Below are positions 1 to 8,060 of a DNA stretch of 52,008 nucleotides, piece after piece (the first letter of the stretch is position 1; each line of letters begins with the position of its first letter). This DNA comes from Acaryochloris sp. CRU_2_0 (GTDB lineage: Bacteria; Cyanobacteriota; Cyanobacteriia; Thermosynechococcales; Thermosynechococcaceae), in contig JAAUOM010000016.1 in NCBI GenBank assembly GCA_012034865.1, forward strand, positions 1 to 52,008, read 5' to 3'. The notes beneath the pieces are model-generated. The model saw nothing but the letters and a program-made list of their open reading frames with translations, was not told where the DNA came from and did not search any database. The translations under genes and the position numbers were made by a program.

Positions 1-115
1 TCTCCTCGTGCAAGCGCAGCCAGGGCTTTGCGCTGGAGGTCATAGCTGTAGGAACCTGCCTTAGAGATTCTTTGAGATATTTCTTGCTCAATTCTATAAC
101 GTCTCAGCACATAAC
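1..115 (-). pseudogene. IS630-type transposase, N-terminal fragment (runs off window start)
   Basis: Read on the minus strand, the first ~65 bases encode a SYSYDLQRKALAALARGE-like stretch. This is the usual start of the N-terminal helix-turn-helix of IS630-type transposases. The frame stays open upstream to about position 115 but has no convincing ATG, so the start is unclear. The rest of the element lies outside the window. The family call rests on this short motif only. Confidence 0.45.
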
Positions 116-162
116 CGTAGCGCTATATGACATTTTTGACCCATTATAGCTTTTCTATAAGA

Positions 163-342
163 TCCCAAATGGGTTCTATAGTGGCCCGTAGCTATGAAGT
201 ACTGGATCAAGTCATTAGTGAAGCATTGAATGCGCTCACCATCAAAAACACGATGGGTTGGTTCACCCATTGCGGTTACTATGTTGCTGCTAATGCCTCA
301 GACTGTAGCCACTCATATGAAAACCGCTATATCAATCCGTAA
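163..342 (+). pseudogene. IS630-type transposase, C-terminal remnant
   Basis: The plus-strand frame encodes a peptide of the type YEVLDQVISEALNALT followed by GWFTHCGYYVA, resembling the last ~45 residues of IS630-family transposases. No DDE catalytic region precedes it, so it is a decayed end-fragment. It faces the fragment at 1-115, so two partial copies abut here. Family assignment is from the recognised C-terminal pattern only. Confidence 0.4.
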
Positions 343-364
343 GGGCAGAACAGCGATCGCAGTC

Positions 365-1570
365 TCACCATTCTTGCAAAGCCATTGCTACCCCTTCTTT
401 GAGTCTTCTTTCTAGGGATTTATCCTGTGCCAAGGCTTGCAATTGTCTATAGGCATGGTCTGGGGCAATCTGCTTTAGAGCCGCGATCGCATGGAGTCTC
501 ACCCCCAGATCCGGTGTTCCTAACAGGCCAATCAATTCCGGTATCGCTTGTGCAGTGCCCAGTTGACCTAGGGCACTAGCAATGGCTTTGTTGATGGCTT
601 GATCGGGACAAGGCTGATGGTGCAGACAATGGATCAAAACACTGGAAGATTTTGCTTGCAGCCCTTTTTGGTGGTTAAGGGTTAAAGCTTTGACGATTGC
701 CTTGGCTAGGACGGAGTGAGAGTCATCCAGGATTTGCAAAGATTGAGGAGAGTAAGGCCAGAGTTGTTGCAAAAACTGGATGGATTGGTGGCTACCGATT
801 TGCCCCAGGGCTTCCACAATCGTTAGTTTTACAGAAACAGGGGTGTTGGTAGTAGCAGCGTTTACCAGTAAAGCTTTTGCTGCTCTATCCGTTGCCAAGC
901 GACCAAGGGCGAGGGCTGCTTGTTGACAGACTTGCAGATCAAAATCCTGAAGAGATGGCTGGATGAGAGTCACTGGATTGTGATCCTGCGCTAGAAATAA
1001 GGGAGCACGGTAGCTAATGCCAGCAATAGCTTCTTGACGCACCTTGGCACTGACGTCCTGCAACCCCTGAAGTAGAGCAGGGACAATTCGTGGATCGTGG
1101 AAACGACCGAGGGTTTTAATAGCGATCGCGCGCAAACGGGCATCGGGATCCGTCATCACGCTTAACCAGTAGGGGATCACGGCCACATCCTGGATTTGGG
1201 CAAGGGCGGACACCACCACAGCCCGTGATTGGGGTTTATCCAATAACGAGGTTAGGGCTGCGATCGCCCTCGGTCCCATGTGGGTTAGCATTTGCGCTGC
1301 TATTTCCACGACCTCATCCTCTTGCGTCGATTCCAGTAAGTTTACCAAGGCGATCACGGCCTCTGGATGCTGAAATTCACCCAAAATTCGAGCGATAAAC
1401 CATTGTAACTCTGGATCCTCAGGGGTTTTGTGCAGTAAATCCACTAGAGCTGCGATCGCCGCCTCACCAAAATCGGGAATCTGTTTAGCAATTTCCCACC
1501 GAGACTGAAAATCGCCTTGTTCTAACTCAGACAAAACAGACACTAATTGATTCATGGCACTTGACGACAC
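365..1570 (-). CDS. HEAT-repeat (PBS-lyase-like) protein divergent from nirA
   Basis: The protein of about 400 residues is made almost wholly of alpha-helical HEAT repeats of the kind found in phycobilin-lyase-like proteins (CpcE/NblB type), with repeated blocks such as IAALVDLLH, VIALVNLLES, VPALLQGLQD and IPELIGLLG. It has no signal peptide or membrane segment, so it is probably cytoplasmic. The start is either GTG at 1570 or ATG five codons downstream at 1555. The gene is transcribed away from nirA and shares a 223-bp intergenic region with it that contains an NtcA box. From memory, a CpcE-like gene next to nirA in other cyanobacteria has been tied to nitrite reductase maturation or regulation. 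That role here is inference from position. A scaffold or protein-interaction role is the safe reading. Confidence 0.75.
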   Translation of the reverse strand: MSSSAMNQLVSVLSELEQGDFQSRWEIAKQIPDFGEAAIAALVDLLHKTPEDPELQWFIARILGEFQHPEAVIALVNLLESTQEDEVVEIAAQMLTHMGPRAIAALTSLLDKPQSRAVVVSALAQIQDVAVIPYWLSVMTDPDARLRAIAIKTLGRFHDPRIVPALLQGLQDVSAKVRQEAIAGISYRAPLFLAQDHNPVTLIQPSLQDFDLQVCQQAALALGRLATDRAAKALLVNAATTNTPVSVKLTIVEALGQIGSHQSIQFLQQLWPYSPQSLQILDDSHSVLAKAIVKALTLNHQKGLQAKSSSVLIHCLHHQPCPDQAINKAIASALGQLGTAQAIPELIGLLGTPDLGVRLHAIAALKQIAPDHAYRQLQALAQDKSLERRLKEGVAMALQEW

Positions 1571-1683
1571 TGGTGGAGAGGGTAGCCTTTGCTATTTTCT
1601 CTCAAACTACCAGAGCGATAGGCCGGGTTCAATGTATTTTTGGCATTATCAACTTGCAGGAATTGCATTGCGGAAAATACTTT

Positions 1684-1725
1684 GTAACAGCCGATACGAA
1701 TACTCCCCTAGGGACTCGCTTTAAT
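1684..1725 (+). promoter_or_regulatory. NtcA-activated promoter of nirA
   Basis: A perfect GTA-N8-TAC palindrome (GTAACAGCCGATAC, 1684-1697) is followed after 22 bases by a -10-like TTTAAT (1720-1725). This is the class II NtcA promoter architecture. It lies about 70 bp before the GTG start of nirA and could also influence the divergent HEAT-repeat gene. Confidence 0.75.
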
Positions 1726-1793
1726 GAACCCATCACAAAAAGTAATTGTGATCAATCTGTGCTTGCTAAACCTAAAAGGAATAAGATGCAGCC

Positions 1794-3763
1794 GTGACCA
1801 GCAATACCGCCCCAGTTGCCGCCAAAGCCAATAAATTTGAGCGCTTTAAAGCCGAAAAAGATGGGTTAGCTATTTTACCGGAACTGCCTCATTTTGCCGG
1901 AATCGGCTGGGAAGCAATGGATGAAACCGATCTCACCCAACGTCTCAAGTGGGTGGGTCTATTTTTTCGGCCCGTTACCCCGGGCAAATTTATGTTACGG
2001 ATGCGTACCCCCAATGGCATTCTCAGCAGTGGCCAGATGCGCGTCTTGGCTGAGGTGATCCAGCGCTACGGCGAGGACGGCTATGCCGATATCACCACCC
2101 GGCAAAATATCCAACTGCGAGGCATTCGCATTGAAGATGTTCCTGATATTTTTAACCGATTTCAGGAAGCGGGGTTAACCAGTGTGCAGTCTGGCATGGA
2201 TAACGTTCGCAATATTACGGGATCACCTGTGGTCGGGATTGATGCGGATGAGCTGATTGATACGCGCGGCTTAGTCCGTAATGTCCAGGACATGATCACC
2301 AATAATAGCCAAGGCAATCCAGCTTTTACCAACCTGCCCCGCAAATTCAATATTGCGATCGCAGGCGGTCGAGACAACTCGGTTCATGCCGAAATCAATG
2401 ACATTGCCTTTGTCCCCGCCTATCAAGACGGCAAACTGGGCTTTAACGTCTTAGTGGGTGGGTTCTTCTCCGCCAAGCGATGTGTGCCAGCTATCCCTCT
2501 CAATGTTTGGGTTGACGATACCCAAGTAGTTGCCATCAGCAAAGCCATTTTGGTTGTCTACCGCGACAATGGCTTACGGTCAACCGTCACCAGGCCAGAT
2601 TGATGTGGCTGATTGATGAGTGGGGGGTGGAGCGCTTCCGGGCAGAAGTGGAAGCCTATATGGGCATTACCCTCCGACCCGCAGCAGCCAAAGATGAATT
2701 TGATTGGGAGAAACGGGATCACATTGGTGTTCATCGACAAAAACAACCGGGCTTGAACTTTGTCGGGCTGCATGTTCCTGTTGGTCGCCTGTACGCCAAC
2801 GATATGTTTGAGTTAGCCCGAATGGCGGAGGTCTATGGCAGTGGCGAAATTCGGCTCACCGTTGAGCAAAATGTGATTATTCCTAATCTTCCTGATTCCC
2901 GTCTCCAACCTTTTTTACAAGAACCCCTCTTAGAGGTGTTCTCTATTGCTCCCGATCCCTTGGCACGGGCTGTGGTGTCTTGTACCGGGAGTCAGTTTTG
3001 TAATTTTGCCCTGATAGAAACCAAAAATCGGGCAGTGGCTTTAATCGATGAACTAGAAGACGAACTGGAAATGCCCAAACCAGTGCGATTTCACTGGACG
3101 GGCTGCCCCAATTCTTGTGGTCAACCGCAAGTGGCGGACATTGGCTTAATGGGCACTAAAACCCGCAAAGACGGCAAAACCGTAGAAGCCGTAGACATTT
3201 TTATGGGGGGGAAAGTGGGTAAAGAGGCCCAGTTAGGGGAAAAAGTGCAAAAGGCTATCCCCTGCGATGACCTCAAAGCGGTCTTAAAAGAAATTCTCAT
3301 TCAGCAGTTTGGCGCACAACTGCGAACCACACCTCGCCCGCCCTCTGGAACTTCGAAACTAGCCCGTCAGCGGCATCTGCAAACCGCTCCCAGTCGCAAC
3401 GGCTTTATCGCTCCACCCCCTTCCATGCCGCCGACAACAGTTCCTGTAGTTGCAGCCGCTCCCGCAGCACCGCCCGCCTCTACAGCACCACCCGCCCAAC
3501 CTGCGATCGTTGAGTTTGCAGTCTCAGGACAAACTGTAGAGTGTGACGATAGTCAATCTTTACTAGAAATTGCTGAAAGTAAAGGGGTCGCGATCGAGAG
3601 CAGTTGCCAGTCAGGAACCTGCGGCACCTGCAAAGCCAAGCTGATCACAGGAGAGTTTCGCTATGAAGCTGAACCAGATGGCTTAGAAGCAGAGGAAGCA
3701 GCGGAGGGTTATGTCTTGACCTGCATTGCTCATCCTCTGGGGCAGGTTGTTGTGGATGCGTGA
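1794..3763 (+). CDS. nirA: Ferredoxin-nitrite reductase with C-terminal 2Fe-2S ferredoxin domain (frameshifted)
   Basis: Assimilatory nitrite reductase reduces nitrite to ammonium using a siroheme and a 4Fe-4S cluster fed by ferredoxin. The reading starts at GTG 1794 with AAGGA upstream. It runs in frame to about 2580, and the family sequence then continues one frame over (NRHQARLMWLIDEWG from 2582). Restoring one A (TCAAC to TCAAAC) gives a continuous protein of about 656 residues. Cluster ligands are visible: CTGSQFC near residue 396 and CPNSC near 436. After a Pro/Ala-rich linker (about 515-570) comes a plant-type ferredoxin domain with CQSGTCGTC and a fourth Cys near 643. Typical NirA is about 510 residues and lacks this tail; a similar fused form of about 654 residues is known from Plectonema boryanum. 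The break may be a sequencing error or a real mutation. nrtP follows 84 bp downstream and is probably cotranscribed. Confidence 0.9.
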
Positions 3764-3847
3764 CCTTTTCTGGAGCTTAAACCCTAGCCCGATTTCTTCT
3801 TGCCATACTGTCTTATGTTTTTCATGTCCTAATACGGAGAAGATTGC

Positions 3848-5374
3848 GTGTTAACAGAAATGTGGTCCTTGCGAGGCCGCTACAAAATCCTGCATTTAAC
3901 CTGGTTTGCTTTTTTCCTCACCTTTGTTTGCTGGTTTAATTTTGTTCCTTTCCAGACCACCTGGGAACAGCAGTTTCAACTCAATCCGGGACAAATAAAA
4001 ACACTTGGCATTTGTAACTTGGCCTTGACCATTCCTGCTCGGATCATCATTGGCATGGTTCTGGACAAGTTTGGGCCACGAGTCACCTTCTCAGGCTTGT
4101 TGATGTTTGCCCTGATTCCCTGTTTAGAGACTGCCTTTGCCCAAGATTTTAATCAGTTAGTTTTGGCACGGCTAGTCATGGGCATTGTGGGTGCAGGCTT
4201 TGTGGTCGGCATTCGGATGGTGTCTGAATGGTTCCCCCCCAAAGAGATTGGGATCGCGGAAGGGATCTATGGCGGTTGGGGCAATTTCGGCGCTTTTGGA
4301 GCAAAGTCCTTGATGCCCATTATTGCCACCGCAACCAGCTTCTTAGCGGCGGGTGCTTTGAACTGGCGCTTTGCTATTGCCCTATCAGGCTTTGTTACAG
4401 CCCTCTACGGTTGGATTTACTACAACAGTGTGCAAGACACACCCGATGGAGAGGTCTATCGCAAGCCCAAGAAAAGTGGCGGGATGCAAGTGACGAGTGT
4501 GCCGAGCTTCTGGGCTTATATACTCTCTAATTTTGGCTTGATTTTTGCCCTAGGTCTGCTGGCTTGGCGGTTGATGCAGGTCAAATTCTTAGATCTCAAG
4601 GGCATGTATTTAGCTTGGCTGATGCTAGCTATCCTGTTTGCCTATCAAAGCTATCAGGCATGGCAGGTGAACAAAGAATTGCTGCAAGGGCGCAAGACTT
4701 TTGCTCCACAGGAACGGTACCAATTTGGTCAAGTCGCCTTGCTGGAATTCACCTATGTCACCAACTTTGGGACAGAGTTAACAGCAATTACCGTTCTTCC
4801 CCCTTTATTTGAAAAAACCTTCGGTCTGAGTCCGGTCATGGCCAGTGCGATGGCTGCTTCCTATTCGTTTTTGAACTTAGTGTCGCGTCCCAGCGGCGGC
4901 TTAATCTCCGACAAATTGGGAAGTCGAAAGTGGACAATCACCTTGATTACAATCGGGATTGGGTTCAGCTACTTGCTGTTGCAAGGTGTGAATGCTGGGT
5001 GGCCGATTCCAGTGGCGATCGCAATCACCATGATCGCTGCTTACTTTGCTCAAGCAGGTTGTGGTGCCACCTACGGCATTGTGCCCTTAATTAAGAAAGA
5101 AATTACCGGGCAAATTGCGGGTAACGTGGGTGCTTATGGCAACTTTGGAGGCGTTGTCTTTCTAACGATCTTTAGTTTGACCGACGCCCCCACTTTATTC
5201 AAGGTGATGGGTCTGTCTGCTCTGATTTGTGCTAGCTTGTGTGCTTTTTTTCTTAAAGAACCCAAGGATTCCTTTGCTGCTCATTATGCTGACGGACAAG
5301 GGACTGAAAAAACTTCTGAAAATATAGCTCAAGTTGTGACTCCTCCATTGAGAATGTCTAGCCCACCAGAGTAA
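3848..5374 (+). CDS. nrtP: MFS nitrate/nitrite transporter (NrtP type)
   Basis: A 508-residue major facilitator of the NNP family that imports nitrate and nitrite across the cytoplasmic membrane. About twelve hydrophobic segments are visible. Family marks are RMVSEWFPPKE near residue 123, GGWGNFGAFG near 142 and GAYGNFGGVVF near 428; the glycine-rich blocks correspond to the nitrate signature motifs of helices 5 and 11. The start is GTG 3848 with GGAGA about 8 bases upstream. It follows nirA by 84 bp without a visible terminator or NtcA box of its own, so it is probably read from the nirA promoter. This genome region uses the permease (NrtP/NapA) and not the NrtABCD ABC importer. Confidence 0.93.
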   Translation: MLTEMWSLRGRYKILHLTWFAFFLTFVCWFNFVPFQTTWEQQFQLNPGQIKTLGICNLALTIPARIIIGMVLDKFGPRVTFSGLLMFALIPCLETAFAQDFNQLVLARLVMGIVGAGFVVGIRMVSEWFPPKEIGIAEGIYGGWGNFGAFGAKSLMPIIATATSFLAAGALNWRFAIALSGFVTALYGWIYYNSVQDTPDGEVYRKPKKSGGMQVTSVPSFWAYILSNFGLIFALGLLAWRLMQVKFLDLKGMYLAWLMLAILFAYQSYQAWQVNKELLQGRKTFAPQERYQFGQVALLEFTYVTNFGTELTAITVLPPLFEKTFGLSPVMASAMAASYSFLNLVSRPSGGLISDKLGSRKWTITLITIGIGFSYLLLQGVNAGWPIPVAIAITMIAAYFAQAGCGATYGIVPLIKKEITGQIAGNVGAYGNFGGVVFLTIFSLTDAPTLFKVMGLSALICASLCAFFLKEPKDSFAAHYADGQGTEKTSENIAQVVTPPLRMSSPPE

Positions 5375-5391
5375 TAAATCTCCCCATTTGT

Positions 5392-5517
5392 TAGTGTCTT
5401 GAATTTTTTCGCCATTAGCCGGAGAATAACTGGGTGATCTTTGAAACCCTTATCTAATGAGACCTCTGAAAGCATATTTTTTATTCTCTGATGAGTGGCG
5501 AAAAATTCAAGACACTA
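5392..5517. mobile_element. MITE-like element 1 (126 bp, TA-flanked inverted repeats)
   Basis: The ends are near-perfect inverted repeats: TAGTGTCTTGAATTTTTTCG (from 5392) matches the reverse complement of the segment ending at 5517, with one T fewer on the right. The pairing continues inward through GAGAATAA / TTATTCTC, giving a long imperfect hairpin. The element has no coding capacity and both ends are TA, consistent with IS630/Tc1-type TA target use. The right TA is shared with the next element. Confidence 0.7.
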
Positions 5518-5597
5518 GACCTCTTGCATGAATAGCAAAACAGGATGTTCAAAGCATTGAAAATTCGTATCCAAAATCGATTCGTGCAAGAGGTCTA
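5516..5597. mobile_element. MITE-like element 2 (82 bp, TA-flanked inverted repeats)
   Basis: TAGACCTCTTGCATGAAT (5516-5533) pairs with GATTCGTGCAAGAGGTCTA (5579-5597) with one mismatch within the first 18 positions. There is no coding capacity. It begins on the same TA that ends element 1, so the two miniature elements stand back to back between nrtP and the porin gene. Confidence 0.65.
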
Positions 5598-5778
5598 CTA
5601 ACTAAATTCTGCCTATTGCTATCTCGAAAAATAATATTAGTAGAGTAAGCTTTCTGCACAAGGAATTCTCTACTCATAAGAAGATTTTATTGAATCTCAA
5701 CCATGATGATGCTAACAGCACTATTATGCAATTTATGTATATGAGTAATGCAATAAGCCAATAGTTTTTATGGTGATT

Positions 5779-5820
5779 GTACGAAGAAATACAAATTAGC
5801 TTTTAGGGATTCATTAAACT
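5779..5820 (+). promoter_or_regulatory. NtcA-type promoter of the porin gene
   Basis: A perfect GTA-N8-TAC site (GTACGAAGAAATAC, 5779-5792) is followed after exactly 22 bases by TAAACT (5815-5820), which fits the TAN3T -10 element of NtcA-activated promoters. It lies about 65 bp before the porin start codon. This is the closest consensus match of the three NtcA boxes in the window. Confidence 0.7.
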
Positions 5821-5885
5821 GTAGCGGACGTTGAACTTAACTTGTTCTTAAACAACGTCGCGATTCAGTGTGAGGAGTAAAATGA

Positions 5886-7712
5886 ATGTCAAATTGTCTG
5901 TCTAAGTATCGGCTGCTGGGAAGTAGCAGTTTTTTGGGGATAGTCCTGTTGAGTGGCTTGCCTGCTCAAGCCATTTCTGCGGCTTCAACTCCAAGCTCTG
6001 AGTTTACAACAGCACCACTAGAGTTAGCACCAAGGGGTGGTAATTGGGATCAGGTGTCTAAGCTTGAGGTTGCAGATGACTTGTCATCCTGGGAGTTAGC
6101 TCAATCTTTTGAGACACCTACTCTCTCAGCACCTCAACCTTCTATTACCGAAATTGTTGGCACGCAGGATGAGATCCCTTCCCCAACTGATCCTAGCTTA
6201 CATACACCTGAGGATGCTCAAGCCCAAGTAACTTCAGTCTCACAATTATCAGATGTTCAACCCGATGATTGGGCTTTCCAGGCCATTCAGTCTCTGGTCG
6301 AGCGATATGGGTGTGTGGCAGGATACCCCGATGGCACTTTTAAGCCTAATCGATCCATATCACGGCGGGAAGCAGCAGCATTGGTGAACGCTTGTTTAGA
6401 TAATCTGAGTAATCGCTTTGCGACTAAGGAAGATTTAGATGCCTTAAAAGCCCTGCAAGATGAATTTGCGGCTGAATTGGCAACTCTTCGAGGGCGAGTG
6501 GACGGTTTAGAGGCCAGGACGGCCACATTAGAAGCCCAGCAATTTTCCACTACAACAAAACTCAATGGCGAAGTAATTTTTGGCTTTGGTGGAGTAGTTG
6601 GAGATGTTCCAGGCACAAATACTAATATTGATTCACGTCCATCCTTTAATCAACGGACTCGCTTAAATTTCCTCACCAGCTTCACAGGCAAGGATCGCCT
6701 GTACACTCGTCTACAAAGTTCTAATCGAGAACCAAACTTTAGCGACCCGAATGTGCCAGGGATAACAGATGCCACAGGCACACTCCAAACTCGTCTTGCT
6801 TTTGACACAGGCAATACCAACAATAGCTTTGTTTTAGACCGCCTCGACTATATGTTCCCCGTTGGCGAGAACCTGAAAGTCACTTTATTCGCCAATGCAG
6901 CCTTCCACCATTACTATGCCACCACCATTAACCCCTACTTTGAAGGCTTGGGGGGAGCAAAAGGGGCTCTTTCTTTCTTTGGGGAGCGCAATCCCATTTA
7001 TCGAATCGGAACGGTTGCCATTCCTAATACCGCTGGGGTAGGAACCTCCTACACCCTTAATAAGGAGAACGACCTGCGTTTAGATCTCGGTTACTTGGCT
7101 GGTCGTGCGAATCAAGCCACCGAAACGATTCTGGCCAATGGAGAAGATGAAGGTGGACTGTTTGGAGGCACCTATAGCCTGTTAGCACAAATCAGTATCG
7201 AACCTACTGAGGATTCACAAGTGGGTTTAACCTATATACGCAACGATGCCCCAGATGGCAATATCCGCTTCGGTGTAGGGACAGCGCTATCGAATATTCC
7301 CTTTGGAGGCAATGCCCTCAGTGGAGATTCGTTTGGAATTGAAGGGTCCTTTAAGCTCACAGATGGGCTGGCAGTAGGGGGATGGTTTGGCTATACGATC
7401 GCCCATGAAGCGGGAACCAGCAATAATGCTGATATTATCAATGGCGCACTGAATCTTGCCTTCCTTAATTTGGGGATTGAAGGAGCAACGGGAGGCTTGA
7501 TTTTTGGGGTACCCCCAACTGTGATCGATAATGACAATCTTGTGGCTGGAGAAAACCCAGATCAAACCTTCCATTTAGAAGCGCTTTATTCTTTCCCAGT
7601 GAATGACTATATCACTATTACCCCAGGGGTGATTTATCTGATTAATCCTGAAGGAAATTCTAATAATGGTGATATCTTTGTGGGCGTGATTCGCACTACC
7701 TTTAGCTTCTAA
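5886..7712 (+). CDS. SLH-domain OprB-type outer-membrane porin in the nitrate cluster
   Basis: A 608-residue cyanobacterial porin. A signal peptide (hydrophobic stretch LGIVLLSGLPAQA near residues 17-29) is followed by a low-complexity stretch. A single SLH domain follows (about 124-175, DDWAFQAIQSLVERYGC with GYPDGTFKPNRSISRREAAA). Next come a short coiled coil (about 178-218) and a C-terminal OprB-like beta-barrel ending in the aromatic FSF. SLH domains of this class bind peptidoglycan-linked glycan and hold the porin to the wall. The start at ATG 5886 is set by TGAGGAG at 5871-5877. A perfect NtcA box lies upstream and the gene stands between nrtP and narB, so a role in admitting nitrate or nitrite through the outer membrane is inferred. 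Automatic annotation may call it an iron uptake porin. A frameshifted paralog lies at 46877-48564. Confidence 0.88.
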   Translation: MSNCLSKYRLLGSSSFLGIVLLSGLPAQAISAASTPSSEFTTAPLELAPRGGNWDQVSKLEVADDLSSWELAQSFETPTLSAPQPSITEIVGTQDEIPSPTDPSLHTPEDAQAQVTSVSQLSDVQPDDWAFQAIQSLVERYGCVAGYPDGTFKPNRSISRREAAALVNACLDNLSNRFATKEDLDALKALQDEFAAELATLRGRVDGLEARTATLEAQQFSTTTKLNGEVIFGFGGVVGDVPGTNTNIDSRPSFNQRTRLNFLTSFTGKDRLYTRLQSSNREPNFSDPNVPGITDATGTLQTRLAFDTGNTNNSFVLDRLDYMFPVGENLKVTLFANAAFHHYYATTINPYFEGLGGAKGALSFFGERNPIYRIGTVAIPNTAGVGTSYTLNKENDLRLDLGYLAGRANQATETILANGEDEGGLFGGTYSLLAQISIEPTEDSQVGLTYIRNDAPDGNIRFGVGTALSNIPFGGNALSGDSFGIEGSFKLTDGLAVGGWFGYTIAHEAGTSNNADIINGALNLAFLNLGIEGATGGLIFGVPPTVIDNDNLVAGENPDQTFHLEALYSFPVNDYITITPGVIYLINPEGNSNNGDIFVGVIRTTFSF

Positions 7713-7734
7713 ATCAATGCAGGCAATCGATATA

Positions 7735-7778
7735 AAAAGACTTCTAGGGAACAGGTTGTTTCTGTTCCCTAGTCTTGG
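7735..7778 (+). terminator. Hairpin terminator after the porin gene
   Basis: A perfect 11-bp stem CTAGGGAACAG (7744-7754) / CTGTTCCCTAG (7762-7772) has a 7-base loop. The pairing extends outward through AAGACT / AGTCTT with a bulge. There is no strong T-run on the plus strand; an A-run on the 5' side could also serve the opposite strand. It ends the porin unit before the narB promoter. Confidence 0.55.
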
Positions 7779-7977
7779 CAAAAATTATTGTTGATCCATT
7801 GGTTTGATTATTCAGAAAAATTTTTGCTGAGCTAAGCTCTAAAGTTTAGCTTTTGCATGGTTCGAGGATTGTGTTTGTATATCCCATGTCAAGAAAGAGA
7901 AGGTGTTTGATTTTTGGCTTTGAATGAGAATTTTGCATAAAATCAATGTATTGATTGCATTGATCACTAAAGATTAT

Positions 7978-8022
7978 GTAGTTAAACCTACAATTTTTAA
8001 TTCACAAATTGCCCAATATAGA
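7978..8022 (+). promoter_or_regulatory. NtcA-activated promoter of narB
   Basis: A perfect GTA-N8-TAC site (GTAGTTAAACCTAC, 7978-7991) is followed 23-25 bases later by a TATAGA/AATATA -10-like element near 8015-8022. The implied transcription start near 8028 argues that translation begins at ATG 8061 and not at ATG 8031. The rest of the 7713-8060 gap is AT-rich with no gene. Confidence 0.72.
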
Positions 8023-8060
8023 TGTGAAGGATGTCATTAATTCTCAACTCAGATACGTTC

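Noticed and set aside
1561..1797. A 78-codon frame in the nirA upstream region
   Set aside because: It covers the NtcA promoter and ends inside the nirA start; no family resemblance.
2575..2605. Programmed -1 frameshifting in nirA
   Set aside because: The site CGG TCA ACC is not a slippery heptamer, and the same CAA(A)C loss occurs in two unrelated genes, so a missing base is the simpler reading.
8031..8060. Upstream ATG as the narB start
   Set aside because: It lies within a few bases of the predicted transcription start of the NtcA promoter, and GAAGG abuts it with no spacing.
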